Assembly: GCF_037975245.1 (NCBI RefSeq)
Contig: NC_092565.1
Location: forward strand, 18,951,999-19,015,998
Length of the DNA: 64,000 bases
Source of the DNA: Apostichopus japonicus
Lineage: Eukaryota > Echinodermata > Holothuroidea > Aspidochirotida > Stichopodidae
Direction of reading: 5' to 3'
This document shows positions 22,084 to 33,773 of this stretch, piece by piece; the stretch's first letter is position 1, and every line of letters starts with the position of its first letter. The notes below the pieces were generated by a model. That model was not told the DNA's origin and made no database searches. It saw only the letters and a program-made list of their open reading frames with translations. A program made the position numbers and the translations under genes.

Positions 22084-25000
22084 ATGTTTACGGATGAATC
22101 TTTAGATGGAGTTGACTTTCAGTCATCTTGGAAGAAGCAAAGGTAAAATTTGAACTTTTCTCGCGATTATTCTGCGTTAAACTGGAGGTTACAAAACACT
22201 GCAAAATGAACTCTCGTGGAACTAGGCCCAGCGTAGTGCTTATTTTACACATTTAGCACTTCACTTTTTTTAATGTTAGGACTTTTTATGTTAGGACTAA
22301 ACATTTTACTGCATACACTAACCAAGCTGTTCATGAATAATTGTTTAACTTAGGAAATCAAGATGACAATAATCCTATTTTGGGTGCCCAGAGATTTGGA
22401 ATCCGTTTTGTTTGTAGAGATTGGACAGCAGTTGCTTTGGAATCCCAGTACAAACCATACATCACACTCACAGGCCATGGATGTTTGTGCTACCCATTCA
22501 TGATATATGCATTGAAATGCAAGCTGTCTGCAAAGATTACTCTTTTCAGAGGAATTCTTGCTCTCAGAAGAAACTATAGATGTATTTGGCAATCGGTCTT
22601 CCTGGAAAATGCCTTTGTGCTTGACCTATACCTAACTAGTTGGTCATAGTTATGTCATAAACCAACTGAAGTTGACTTCATTTTTTCTATAGCTCAGCGC
22701 ATCATACTCTTGTTGCACTCTTTCTGATGTTTAAAGAATTAGATATGTTTTATTGATTCCTGGTTTATGCATAGCACTCAAGTTGATTTAATTTGTCCGC
22801 TAATTATGAATGATAGCAGTTCCTAACATTTCTGTCTTATCAATGTTATATTATGTACACGTTTGTTTGTTTTACAGGCACCTGGAAAACAGCCAGACAC
22901 AAACAACTGAAATTTCATACCTAGATTCATCAATCCAAAGCACAGAGACCTTAGACCAAGAGGTGAAAAAGACATAGAAACTTACTATATTTATTTAATA
23001 AAACTGTTATTTGTTTGTTTAGTCCATTTTTTTTAAAGAAATTGCTATTATCATTAATGTATTATAATTTTTTACTTTTCACTGTGGAAAATGTCAAATA
23101 GCTACTATTTACTTTTAACATTAAACTGAATGAATATTTCAACTTAAATCAGCATTTTGCATTTGAGTGACAAGTTTTGACAAACATACCAAAGACATTT
23201 CTCAAAATAAGAATTAGATGATCAAACTAAGATATTCCTCTAGAATTTCACATAAAATGAAGATCACTGAGAAACTAACTGATGGATTTAATTTGATGCT
23301 CACCATGTTGTCATCAAAACAGTGTTTAAACTAGTATGAATCATGTGTAAAGAGTCAAATAAAAAAGTGAAAATTGAGTTTAAACTTCATTGTTTGAAAT
23401 AGAACTTGAAAACTGAAGCTAATGAGCAATGTAGGCTCCAAAAATTTAAAATTTATAAAGAAGTTGAATGTCCTTATATGATGCACCTTTTTAATTTCTC
23501 TTATCTTTGGATTGTGCTGGGAGCTGTGACATAGTTTATTGAACAGAGACTTTTTCTTTCATAAACTAAAGATAATGCACCTTTAGATTGTGTCTAGATT
23601 CAAACCAGGGCTTTCTGGTATTGCTCAAAAGTAAGATATGTGCATTTTGATGTTAACATTGTTTGTTTGTTTTCTTGTTTTGTTTTATTTTTGTATTTAT
23701 TAGGTACAAACTGTAGCTGAGACTGCTCAAGAATTTCGACTTGCAGATGGAGATGATAAGGTTGGTCCTTTGAGCAGACAACAATGAGATGAAAGAGACA
23801 AGCCTTTCGAAAATTCTTTTCTAATTGAATACATTAAGACATCCTGTTAGACATGAGCACATTTTTCTCTTGTGCCATGTTCCAATTAAAAGACATTCAA
23901 CACTGTTTATGCCAACCTATTAATGCATACTTATACTCTATGACCATGCAACTTTTGTATAAACTAATCTGACCAAAATAAGAGTGAAGTGTTCCCCTTT
24001 GGTAAACATGGAACATTTTAACTATTTAAAGGCAAAAGCAGCCAACCAGAATGTTGTTATTCATCAGTCAGGATTATCATGTCATGATTATCTGCACCTC
24101 ACATTTTTTAGGCTTGGAAGATCACTATCTAAATTTAGGTAATAAAAGGTGCCCCAACGGAACCCCACCCGATGAAACTCAACTTCTATGATCTTGCATT
24201 TTTTTATATAGTTTTCGAGGCCCATAGCTTTACAAGTAACTCTTGTACTATAATGAACACACACAACAAATGTTTTTCTGTTTACAACTAATGCTAGTGT
24301 AGATCACATGCAAAATTATTTGCCTATGATTGGTTACAAACTGGGCAGTTAAGGTTGTTAACCACCACACACTGGCAACTTCAAATTCAAAAACACTACA
24401 AGTTGAGTTTTCCTCACTAAAGGTATCCAGTTTAAATTAACTAACAGACCATTTGGACAACATTAGTCTTCCCAATTGGGCAAATGGAAAGCAATGGAAA
24501 TAGAAAATCTCATGTGCATTTTTGCAATAGTTTGTTTCTTTTCTTCATTTAGGCTCTTGCTGCCTTTCTGAGGATTGTTGAACCAGTTGTATGCAAGGCT
24601 CTGGAAAGGAATATTCGTAGTCATGCATTCGACGGTTAGTCTCATCTCACTTTATTTTGAATGCTTTTAGGTACAGAGAAAAGCACCTCATCATTATGAA
24701 GAGCTTAAATAATTCAGTGGTAAATTGGCCTAAAATATTTATTAAATTTTTTATTTCTTTTCAGATAATTTTTTCAACTTTCTTCATAATGTAATGTTGT
24801 ATGAATATTCTTCTGTAATTCCTTTCCTTCCCCAAGTCAGAAAGATAGACAAACTTCATCTCTCACTCTCTCATCATTTGAATGAAATCAATGATGATCT
24901 TAGCCATTAGCTTGTATACAATCATAGCCTTTCGATAGATAAATGGGAAATGAGATCTTTGTTTGTTTCTCCAGCTGTGAATCATAGATCATGTCGATGT

Positions 25001-28000
25001 TTCATTGAGTTGAATAGATTTATTTCCACATTTGCAACTCTGCAAATACAGTGGGAATATACAACAATATAAACAATGAAGACATTAAAGAAAAAGCATA
25101 TACCAGTATTACAAACCTTTACATTTAAATGTCTCACAAATATGGAGGGAGACTTGACAGAAGCTACTCATATCAATTGGTAATGCTACGTATAAAGGAA
25201 AAGAAACATAAGAAAGACATGGAGAGAAATCACACCTCTTATGACCCCACCTTCTCCCCCTTTTTGTAGAAAAGATTTTTTTTAAAAATATTTTTCCTCT
25301 CTTCAATTTGAAAGGTTATGATGTAAATTGGGCAGAAGACACAGATGTGGTAAAATGTGTTCATATTCTTACTGAGAAATCACTTGATAAAAGTATGCAG
25401 TGTACTCAACTCTCCTGGAATAGAACAGGCTCAACGATTGCTGTCTCTTATGGAAGGCTGGACCACCAAGACTGGTGTACTCACAAGGTTTGATTCCTAT
25501 ACTGGAAATAAATTAGGACCTACATTGCTAAGCAGCATTCACGTTTATGAAGTTAATCATCAGATACAGAAAAATATACATATAGCTTTTTCATTCTGAG
25601 TAAAGATATCGCTATTAGCATCGCTTTATGTAGCAATTTAGCCATTTTGTGTAGTGTTTTGCTATGCTGTGCCAGTTAATTGACTTTGTGCTATGCTTAG
25701 TGCATTGGGTATGTCTTCAAGTGAGGGATCCTGTTGAACATCTCCAACACCTCAAATTCATGAGCGCAGTCTTGTCATTAGCTTGTTACTATGAACTGTC
25801 ACAAGAAATATGCAATAGTATTGAGGACCTCTGATACTCAACACAAATTTGCAATTGTTTTGTTTGTTAAACGTCACTTTTCTCACATTTTATAGTCAAG
25901 TCTAGGTTTGGTAGCAGAAGAGGAACTGGCGACATGTTTATTCCTTCATTTTCACAACATATATTAAATGCTTCAAGAAACAATGTGTTCCTCTTCAACA
26001 GAGTTATAATGAGTCAACTCATTTGTTTAGTTCAGTGTAGTTAGCACTAACAAATTGCTACGTGATGCATTGCAATATTGCTTCTCAAAGGTATATATCC
26101 ACATGCTGTGCATGCATAAATTTTAACAAGCCCAAAAGGGTACTCTTGTAGTTATATTTACTAATAAGTAATATAATAAATGAAGTAAACTGAAAATACT
26201 CTTGACAATCTTTTGCCTTCTCGATTTACCTTATTGAGAATATTTAGTTAACATATTTTTAAAAAAATGTCTGTTTTTCTTACTTTTAGGGTGTCCTTTG
26301 TACATGGAATTTGGACCGTAGGGGAATAAATTCAAGCAAAGCTGACGTCGCTGTCGACGTGCCAGTAAGTATTGTGCTACTCTCTGTTCAGATGTACATT
26401 TATGAATTCCATGATACAAATTGTAAAGTAGATCAAATTTTTGAAATAACAATATCTCTATCCTATTTTCCAACACAGAGTTGTCTAATGTCCATCGCTT
26501 TTCATCCAGTTAAGACAGCGTGGATAGCTGGAGGAAGTTTCAATGGTATGTCAAGATTAAGCTTTTGTTTCTTGATGGGAATGCACTGATATTGTCACAA
26601 GATATGTCATCCAAAAATCTTTGAGTACAGTGCTTAATCCGTTTTTCTTGTAACGCATCTTCTTGTGGTTTTGGACCACTTTTATATTTTTCTTCATCTT
26701 GCTATGATAGGCAGATCAATGGAGAGGAGGAAAGCTATAAATGTTCCACCCCCCCACCCCACCTCCCCTTTCTCAGTCCAGGGCAGTTTTGATAATTCTA
26801 TTACTTTATTTTATGCAAGAATACCTGTTACACCTAATCCCTCAACATCTATCAATCCTTTCAATAAATCACAGATCTAATGATATGAATTTGCCTTAAT
26901 GACAAAGGATTAAGAATTTTATTGTCTCACTCTCTTGCAAAATGTGAATCGGAGTTCAATACTTTTCAATTCATGTTTAAGTATCATAGATTTATTGTTC
27001 AATCTATTTGCAGATTTAGTGTCCTGGTTACGCTGTCTATTAGAATATAATTTTTGTGTCTGTTCCTACTGTTCGCACTTCCACCTATGGGGAATGTTGC
27101 TTTGCTAGATCAGCTCCACAGCTCTGGAACAGTCTCCCCTTACATCTGAAAACAATCCAGCATGTGTCAACTTTCCAGAAAGAACTCAAGACGTTCTTAT
27201 TCATGAATGCGTATCCATTAGTTTGAGAACTGTTGTGTCCATTTTCAGTACTTTGCTCCTGCAGCGCTACAAAGCAGTATTTTTTTAACTGGATAAAAGC
27301 GCTTTACAAATTCTTATATTATTATGATTATTATTATTATTATTGCAGTGTCTGAAGGAAAGGTAGCAAAGTATAAACAACAAGTCTGTTTGTTTCCAAC
27401 AGATATTTCATTAAACAGCAACTGACTTTAATCAAAGTGCTAAATCTGTGAGAATTTGAATAAATTTGGAGTATGAGTTCAGCTGTCAAGTAAGATTGTT
27501 CAAATGCAAGGATATAATCTGTCTGGCAAAAATATCTCTGCATTTAAAAAATAATTAAAAAAAAATAATATCATACTTTTTCAGGGCTAATGCCTTAATG
27601 ATGCCATCAAGTCTAAAGCAAGTTTGTGACAAAATGACATTCTGTCAATAGTTTCACTAATAATTTAACTTTTTGCTTCAACTTTTGGTTTTCAGGACAA
27701 CTGTCAGTCTGGGATTTGAGTCAAGAGGACGAACCTCTGTTAGCATCTTCAGGAATCGGCGACGACTCTCATCGAGAACCAATCACACAAATTGTCTGGC
27801 TGCAGAACCCGGATAAACCTAGCAAATATTTGGTAAAAAAATAAAGGATTGCTCATGATTTGGGACGTTTCTAAAAAATGAGCTGTTTTTTTACTAATAG
27901 GCAACATTTGAGAGAAGTCATTTTAGGCGATATAACCCTTTCCTTCATGTTGTCAATGTGACATGTTTTGTCTGCCTGTCCAGGTGCCTGTGTCCTCTGT

Positions 28001-31000
28001 CCTTACTCTATTCTATTTTTTTCTGTTCAGAGATTCCAATACTAGTTAAAATTTGATTTGAAAGAATCTAATGCTTGAAACTGATACTGTTACGGTTAAA
28101 TTAGATGAAATCAAAAGGGTAGTGTATGTCGTTAGGCATCCTGGCAAGTACACATGTTTGTTTGTTTAAATGCATACATTGTGATAACTGCTTTTAGAGC
28201 GAGAGGATTTGTTCAGGTTTAAAGTGAAACCGTGTCAGACTGGTTGAACAATATCTCACTCTAAAAGTACTTTTCTTGCATCTTAAGGTTTATAACCGTT
28301 CTTCGTGAATTAACCTTTTTGTCTTATTTCTCTCTTCTGATGCAGTTAGTGAGCACTAGCACCGATGGCAGGATTCTCATCTGGGAGATGAAGGAGGGTA
28401 AAAGAACAATAGAATTGAAAGAGGGGTTCCTTTTGTTAGCCAGCAGTCTACCAGCTGGATTTATGAAAGGAGGTAGAAGCAGAGGTGACAAAGAGATGGG
28501 AGGTATGTGAGAGAACTGTCACAGAGTATAAAGACAATGCAGCTGTCATAACCTGAAATATCCCAACTATAAGTACTTGATAATTTGATGGCCTTCATTA
28601 CCTGAAATGTCCCAACTATAAGTACTTGATAATTTGATGGCCTTCATTACCTGAAATGTCCCAACTATAAGTACTTTATAATTTGATGGCCTTCATTACC
28701 TGAAATGTCCCAACTATAAGTACTTTATAATTTGATGGCCTTTATTACCTGAACATCCCAACTATAAGTACTTTATAATTTGATGGCCTTCATTACCTGA
28801 AATATCCCAACTATAAGTACTTGATAATTTGATGGCCTTCATTACCTGAAATGTCCCAACTATAAGTACTTGATAATTTGATGGCCTTCATTACCTGAAA
28901 TGTCCCAACTATAAGTACTTTATAATTTGATGGCCTTCATTACCTGAAATGTCCCAACTATAAGTACTTTATAATTTGATGGCCTTTATTACCTGAACAT
29001 CCCAACTATAAGTACTTTATAATTTGATGGCCTTCATAACCTGAAATGTCACAGCTATAAGTACTTTATAATTTGATGGCCTTCATTACCTGAATATCCC
29101 AACTATAAGTACTTTATAATTTGATGGCCTTCATTACCTGAAATGTCCCAACTATAAGTACTTTATAATTTGATGGCCTTCATTACCTGAAATGTCCCAA
29201 CTATAAGTACTTTATAATTGATGGCCTTTATTACCTGAACATCCCAACTATAAGTACTTTATAATTTGATGGCCTTCATAACCTGAAATGTCACAACTAT
29301 AAGTACTTTATAATTTGATGGCCTTCATTACCTGAACATCCCAACTATAAGTACTTTATAATTTGATGGCCTTCATAACCTGAAATGGCACAACTATAAG
29401 TACTTTATAATTTGATGGCCTTCATTACTTATGCAAAAGTTGTAATATGGTGTTGTATGTTACTATAAGAAGTATAACTCTTCCAATATGGGAATGTGCA
29501 ATAGGGCCTTATAATGCATGCATGGGGTGGCCTAAGCCTGCCAATTGTATATGATCCATCATTGATCTGTTGAGAGAAACAGAGGACTGTCTTTACCAAT
29601 TGAACTGAAACCCTTTCACCTAAAGAAGACTTGGTGGCTGTCATGTGCCTACAAGAATATTTTGTCTTTATCGATACCAGTATTTTAACTTTACAGTAGG
29701 TCTACTATCAGTTCATGAGATCAGATAGCAAGACCACCATAGTAAATCATATGATAACTTCCCATCTGCCATACATTTTGGAGAGCTCTTTATGGAAACT
29801 CATTTTCTTAATGGAAAAGCTCTTTTCCATTAGAAATGGCCACCCATCCTTCACTCTCGCAGCCACCCACCCTCCTTCCATCCACTCCCCTCCCCCACTC
29901 CAACTTTCTCTTCATTGTCAAGTTTTACCTTACTGAGAGATTAATGTAAGAAATAACAGCCTGTTCCACAAACTATTTCAATAGCCATTTCTCCTCATGA
30001 GGAACACTTCAATACTATTTTCCTCTTGAAAGACCACAGAAGTAGGAATACCTTTTTACTTATAGCCTGACCTTACAAGGCCCTTTTGAAGTTGTTCACT
30101 TTGAGTCTCATGTAAATACTAATGATCATGCCGTAAAGTAAACTTTGGACCGACCTTTCCTGTGATATTTCAAACATGTTCTTTTCTTCTAACAGTGAAC
30201 AGTGTTTCTTATGCTAATGATGATCCCAGTCTTTTCTTGGTTGGCTCTGATTCTGGTGGAATCTTCAAATGTTCCATGAATTCCAGAGATCCTGTCCCTA
30301 CAAGTAAGTTTTTACCACTACAGCAATACCTTGATGAGACGATATATATATATTTTTTTGTTACTTACAAGAGAGTGAAGACAGACATGGAGGGGTGCAA
30401 GGTGGCTATAGTTTTGTTGCATTTATCAAGCAACCTCCACAGACAGATATCGCCCGGGTACTTTTATGTGTCTTAGTCCCCCCCTTTCACTCCTCATTTT
30501 ACCTTATATGTATTATGAAAATGAGACAACACTTTTCTTTATCTGTGTTTTTCCAGGCCCTCTACATACATTCCCAGACCCCCTTCTTGATCCTGTATAC
30601 CAAGGATGTTGCCCCCTAAGCCCATCCCCCCCCCCACACACACACACACATCTTGTACCTCTCATCAGGCATGCACTGACTAGGAAGACCTGTATGTTGT
30701 ATGAAGCAAACAAGAAGAGCATTGACACTTTTGGTGCTAATTGTTTTTCTGCTGTTCTACTTGTAACTTTTCAAATGTTAGAGCGCAACTTAATAGCAGA
30801 CTGATAAATTTTTACAAACAGTTACAGTACTGCTGAAGAACAAGCTGGCTTAAAGAAACCTTCAGGCTCCTTAAAAAGTTGCTGTCAAGTATTAATGAAG
30901 CATTATTTTCCTTTCCTAAGTTATAATTAAGTAATAAATTACAAAGCTGAACAGTTTTACCTTAATTAATATATGTATATCATTAATGTATAGCAAGTGG

Positions 31001-31203
31001 TTTGACAGATATATAAAAAGTTATTTAAGATCAACACACCAGAAAAATTCCACTTCATGACCGGTTGTGTCCTTTTGAGACTCATCAAGCGGAGGTAAGA
31101 ATCGAACCCCAGACTTTTCTGTCTCAGTCACAGTGATTCTACTGGTGTGAATGCGTTACATATTATTATGATATATATAAATATATATTAAATATTATAT
31201 ACA

Positions 31204-31263
<60 letters not shown>

Positions 31264-33773
31264 TATTATGTACATATTATATATTATATACATATAAATA
31301 TGAACAATCTCTTACAGGTGAGGTCATGCCATCTGTTCCTCTGTATTCTCCTGTTACGTTTGCATTTGAACCTCACAACGGCCCTGTACACTCTGTCAAC
31401 TGTTCACCATTTCACAGAAATCTCTTCTTAGCCTGTGGAATTGACACATCTGCAAGAATTTATAGCATGTTGGAGGTAAGGGAGTGGGTTTTCTTTTGTT
31501 TTTTTAATTCATCATAAAGTTGAAACCAAGTACGTTGAGTGGTTTGCATGTCATTTTGGAATCTAGAAATATATTCTTTTAATACTCAGATGTGGCTACT
31601 TGATACTGAGCATCAACTTGCAATGTTGAGTGTTTTGCATGTCATTTTGGAATTTAGAAATATATTCTTTTAATACTCCGTTGTGGCTACTTGATACTGA
31701 GCATCAACTTGCAAAGCAGTAAGTTATATTTTTCCATAAATTTATTCAAAGATCATAAATACATTGTCTCCTATCAGTCTATAAAGAAGACCAGGATGTT
31801 TTCACTGGTTGTGCTTTCTTTACAAAACGCCCCTGATTTCTTAGTGTAAGAATGAGTGAACATTTAGGAGAGACGAAAAAATTCAATTTGATAATGTTTG
31901 TGTAGACTATCAAAAGAGACAATTTAGATGGATAGGATAGTTAAGCATAGTGTTTAGAACAGAGTGTTGGTTTTGAAGTTTAATGAAAGTATGGTCTTCT
32001 TTCATAGCATAAGATATTAAATGGTAATACTCAACTAAGAGTTAATTCCATTTCATTTCATCTCAAATAGGCCAGACACATTCTTTCAGTAGAACCAGGA
32101 GCTGGATACTTGTTTTCGGTCCAGTGGTCTCCAGTTCGTCCAATGGTATTTGCTGTTACTTCTGGCGAAGGCCAACTCCTTATTTATGACCTGCAGAGAA
32201 GTCGAAACATTCCCGTGCATTCGTTGCAAGCAAGTCCGGAGAAGAAAGAGGTCTTCTGTTTAGAATTTAATCAGAGTCAGTAAGTCTAAATGCAACCTGA
32301 TGATTTATAATGAGACAAATATATAATGCCACTGTTACCTTGGTAACCAATTTTGAGGTTAAGTTATGAAGTGCCTTTACACTCAAATCAATCATTTTTC
32401 AAAATTTAATGCTTTCTTGTAAGTCTGCTTCACACACAAGACTGTAGATATGAGCACATCCATACGACATCTTGGAGACAAATATGTCTGTACTCTAGCA
32501 TAGTTGCCTGTAGAAGTGCTGCACCTTTTGGATTTGTACTCATACTTGCAGCATTAACTAGTGCAAAGTGATGTACTCATATTCATGTTTAGGGCCTTGT
32601 ACCCAAATTGGTACTCATAACAAGGGAAATTCTACTTGTACTTGTACCTGTTGTACTCATACTACAAGTCTGCTTCACACACTAGACTGTAGTTATGAGC
32701 ACATCCATATGACATCTTGGAGCCAAATATGTTTGAAGTTTTACATATTAAAATTATTATGGACCTTTAAAAAGCAAGAAGGTAGGGACTTCTCCAGAAC
32801 AAACGTCTTCTTGTAATTTACACCCTGACTCTCCGCCTCAGTTAATATAACTTCTCCCCTCTGACAGTACATGTATACTCCCCTCTATTGATTGATTGAT
32901 ACCAAAAAATCATATTCAGGAAGGTGCTGATAATCTTATCTAAGATTTAAAAACTTGTAGCGGTGTTACAGTATCCACCAGGCACATGTCTTGGGGACCT
33001 CTAATGTCAATGCATTCATTGCCTTGAAAAATTTTGAGGCATGACACAACATTGTTTTGTTTTGTCTGTAAAACTTAAGGTGTGTGAGGGGCAAGCATGT
33101 GGTGTCCTAGGGTTCCAGATTACTGTTGATCCAGCACTGCTTTGTCAAACTTTTTAACCCATCAAGCAATTTCGAGAGTTAAGTAATGATTCTTATTAGG
33201 ATGTGTTTATTCCAAAGATAAATGGAAGACCGGAATGCCTTCATTTAACAGGTTAAGTCACAAAGCTGCAGGGGTATTTTCAGGGTGGTCAAGACTCTGT
33301 TAAGGAGATGGGTGGGGCTTCAGAAAGTAACTTTTTGTGGAGTGGAGAGTGGTACACTGTGATTTGTTCTGTTTTGGTGGGGAAGCTTTTACGAGGTGAA
33401 TGGAGGATGTCTTCACCATATCCCATGAAATAGAGTCATTCAAAAGCTAAACAGCCCTTGTGGGGCTGATATTTGCCATTAAGTGTACCCTTGGTAGTTG
33501 GGAATGGCACATGAAATTCTATCTGCTCACCGTGCCCTTTCCTGTTTTGATTCCCAACTGAAAATACTTTTGACCTGCGAAACAACCCTTCAAGTATGAA
33601 TGTGATGTTTTAATTACTTCTCCCATCTACTCTTCTTGCACAGGAAGCAGTTACTAGCAACAGGGGATGCAGATGGTGTTATCACCGTGTGGCAGTTAAA
33701 TGATGCTTTGACCACCCAAGGAGCAAGAGAGGCAGAAGCTTTGGCAGATATCGCTAATTCCGTCCTCGACTGA
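22084..33773 (+). CDS. DYNC2I2: Dynein-2 intermediate chain 2, WD-repeat protein (13 coding exons, 498 aa)
   Basis: WDR34-type intermediate chain of cytoplasmic dynein-2, the motor for retrograde intraflagellar transport in cilia. Coding exons: 22084-22142, 22878-22962, 23704-23760, 24553-24634, 25315-25487, 26290-26364, 26479-26545, 27696-27832, 28346-28502, 30196-30303, 31318-31475, 32071-32279, 33644-33773. All phases join and introns are GT-AG (exon 3 has GTTGGT). The N-terminal 67 residues are low-complexity and hold a TQT anchor (27-29), an LC8-type light-chain site as expected for this protein. Then comes the conserved helix [10 protein letters not shown]...RSHAFDG. The WD propeller follows, with blade ends [35 protein letters not shown] and GVITVWQLN, and the hallmark [14 protein letters not shown]. 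Length is near human (536 aa), the difference being in the N-terminus. The start ATG opens [10 protein letters not shown]; a further 5' UTR exon cannot be excluded. Confidence 0.96.
22159..22166. promoter_or_regulatory. TCTCGCGA octamer just inside DYNC2I2 intron 1
   Basis: The second TCTCGCGA in the window, 17 bp after the exon 1 donor. Its position close to the first coding exon fits a downstream promoter element, but this is inference from sequence alone. Confidence 0.35.
27062..27346 (+). mobile_element. 5'-truncated LINE (CR1/L2-like) 3' end
   Basis: The 54-codon frame 27062-27226 reads [20 protein letters not shown] then [20 protein letters not shown] and ends [12 protein letters not shown]. 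This is the C-terminal signature of CR1/L2-type reverse transcriptases (RTxxYG...APxLWNSLP...SFKxxLKTxLF). After the stop comes about 90 bp of 3' UTR with AAGCGCTTTACAAATTCTTA, then an ATT-repeat tail (about 27317-27346). Tails of short tandem repeats instead of poly(A) are typical of CR1/L2 elements. It lies in DYNC2I2 intron 7, in the same direction as the gene. Confidence 0.8.
28551..29429. repeat. 49-bp minisatellite, about 18 copies, with 244-bp higher-order unit
   Basis: The unit runs ACCTGAAATGTCCCAACT, ATAAGTACTTTATAATTTG, ATGGCCTTCATT (49 bp; the ACCTGAACATCCC variant is 48 bp). Starts seen are 28551, 28600, 28649, 28698, 28747, 28795 and 29039. Units 1-5 and 6-10 have the same order of variants (AAATATCC/cttgata, AAATGTCC/cttgata, two AAATGTCC/ctttata, GAACATCC), giving a 244-bp repeat of repeats. 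Units 11-18 mix further variants (GTCACAGC, GAATATCC, GGCACAAC). The array lies in DYNC2I2 intron 9 and begins 49 bp after the exon 9 donor. Confidence 0.95.
31150..31290. repeat. (AT)n microsatellite next to DYNC2I2 exon 11
   Basis: A long TA run (core about 31211-31258) with imperfect AT-rich arms on both sides. It ends only a few dozen bases before the acceptor of exon 11 (31318), so it occupies the usual branch-point and polypyrimidine zone. Confidence 0.95.
31534..31715. repeat. 91-bp tandem duplication in DYNC2I2 intron 11
   Basis: Two copies starting GTTGAGTG at 31534 and 31625 and ending GAGCATCAACTTGCAA. They differ at only a few sites (for example GGAATCTAG/GGAATTTAG and CAGATG/CCGTTG), so the duplication is fairly recent. 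Confidence 0.9.
32488..32889. pseudogene. Duplicated fragment of PAAT (part of exon 2 plus intron 2)
   Basis: About 402 bp in DYNC2I2 intron 12 match 40250-40654 in the same plus-strand orientation. Shared stretches include TTTAGGGCCTTGTACCCAAA, AACAAGGGAAATTCTACTTG and AAGAAGGTAGGGACTTCTCC. The last part (from about 32767) corresponds to 40532-40654, which is PAAT exon 2 read antisense. Here the frame is broken by insertion and deletion (around GAAGTTATATTAACTGAGG on the minus strand), so it is a non-functional exon fragment. An extra partial copy of the middle (about 32418-32487 resembling 32664-32734) precedes it. The right end runs into ATTGATTGATTGAT. Confidence 0.85.

Noticed and set aside
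22341..22649. 102-codon plus frame and 80-codon minus frame
   Set aside because: Within DYNC2I2 intron 1; both strands open, no motif, no splice continuity with the gene.
28551..29429. CRISPR-like array
   Set aside because: Units are contiguous without unique spacers, in a eukaryotic intron; it is a minisatellite.
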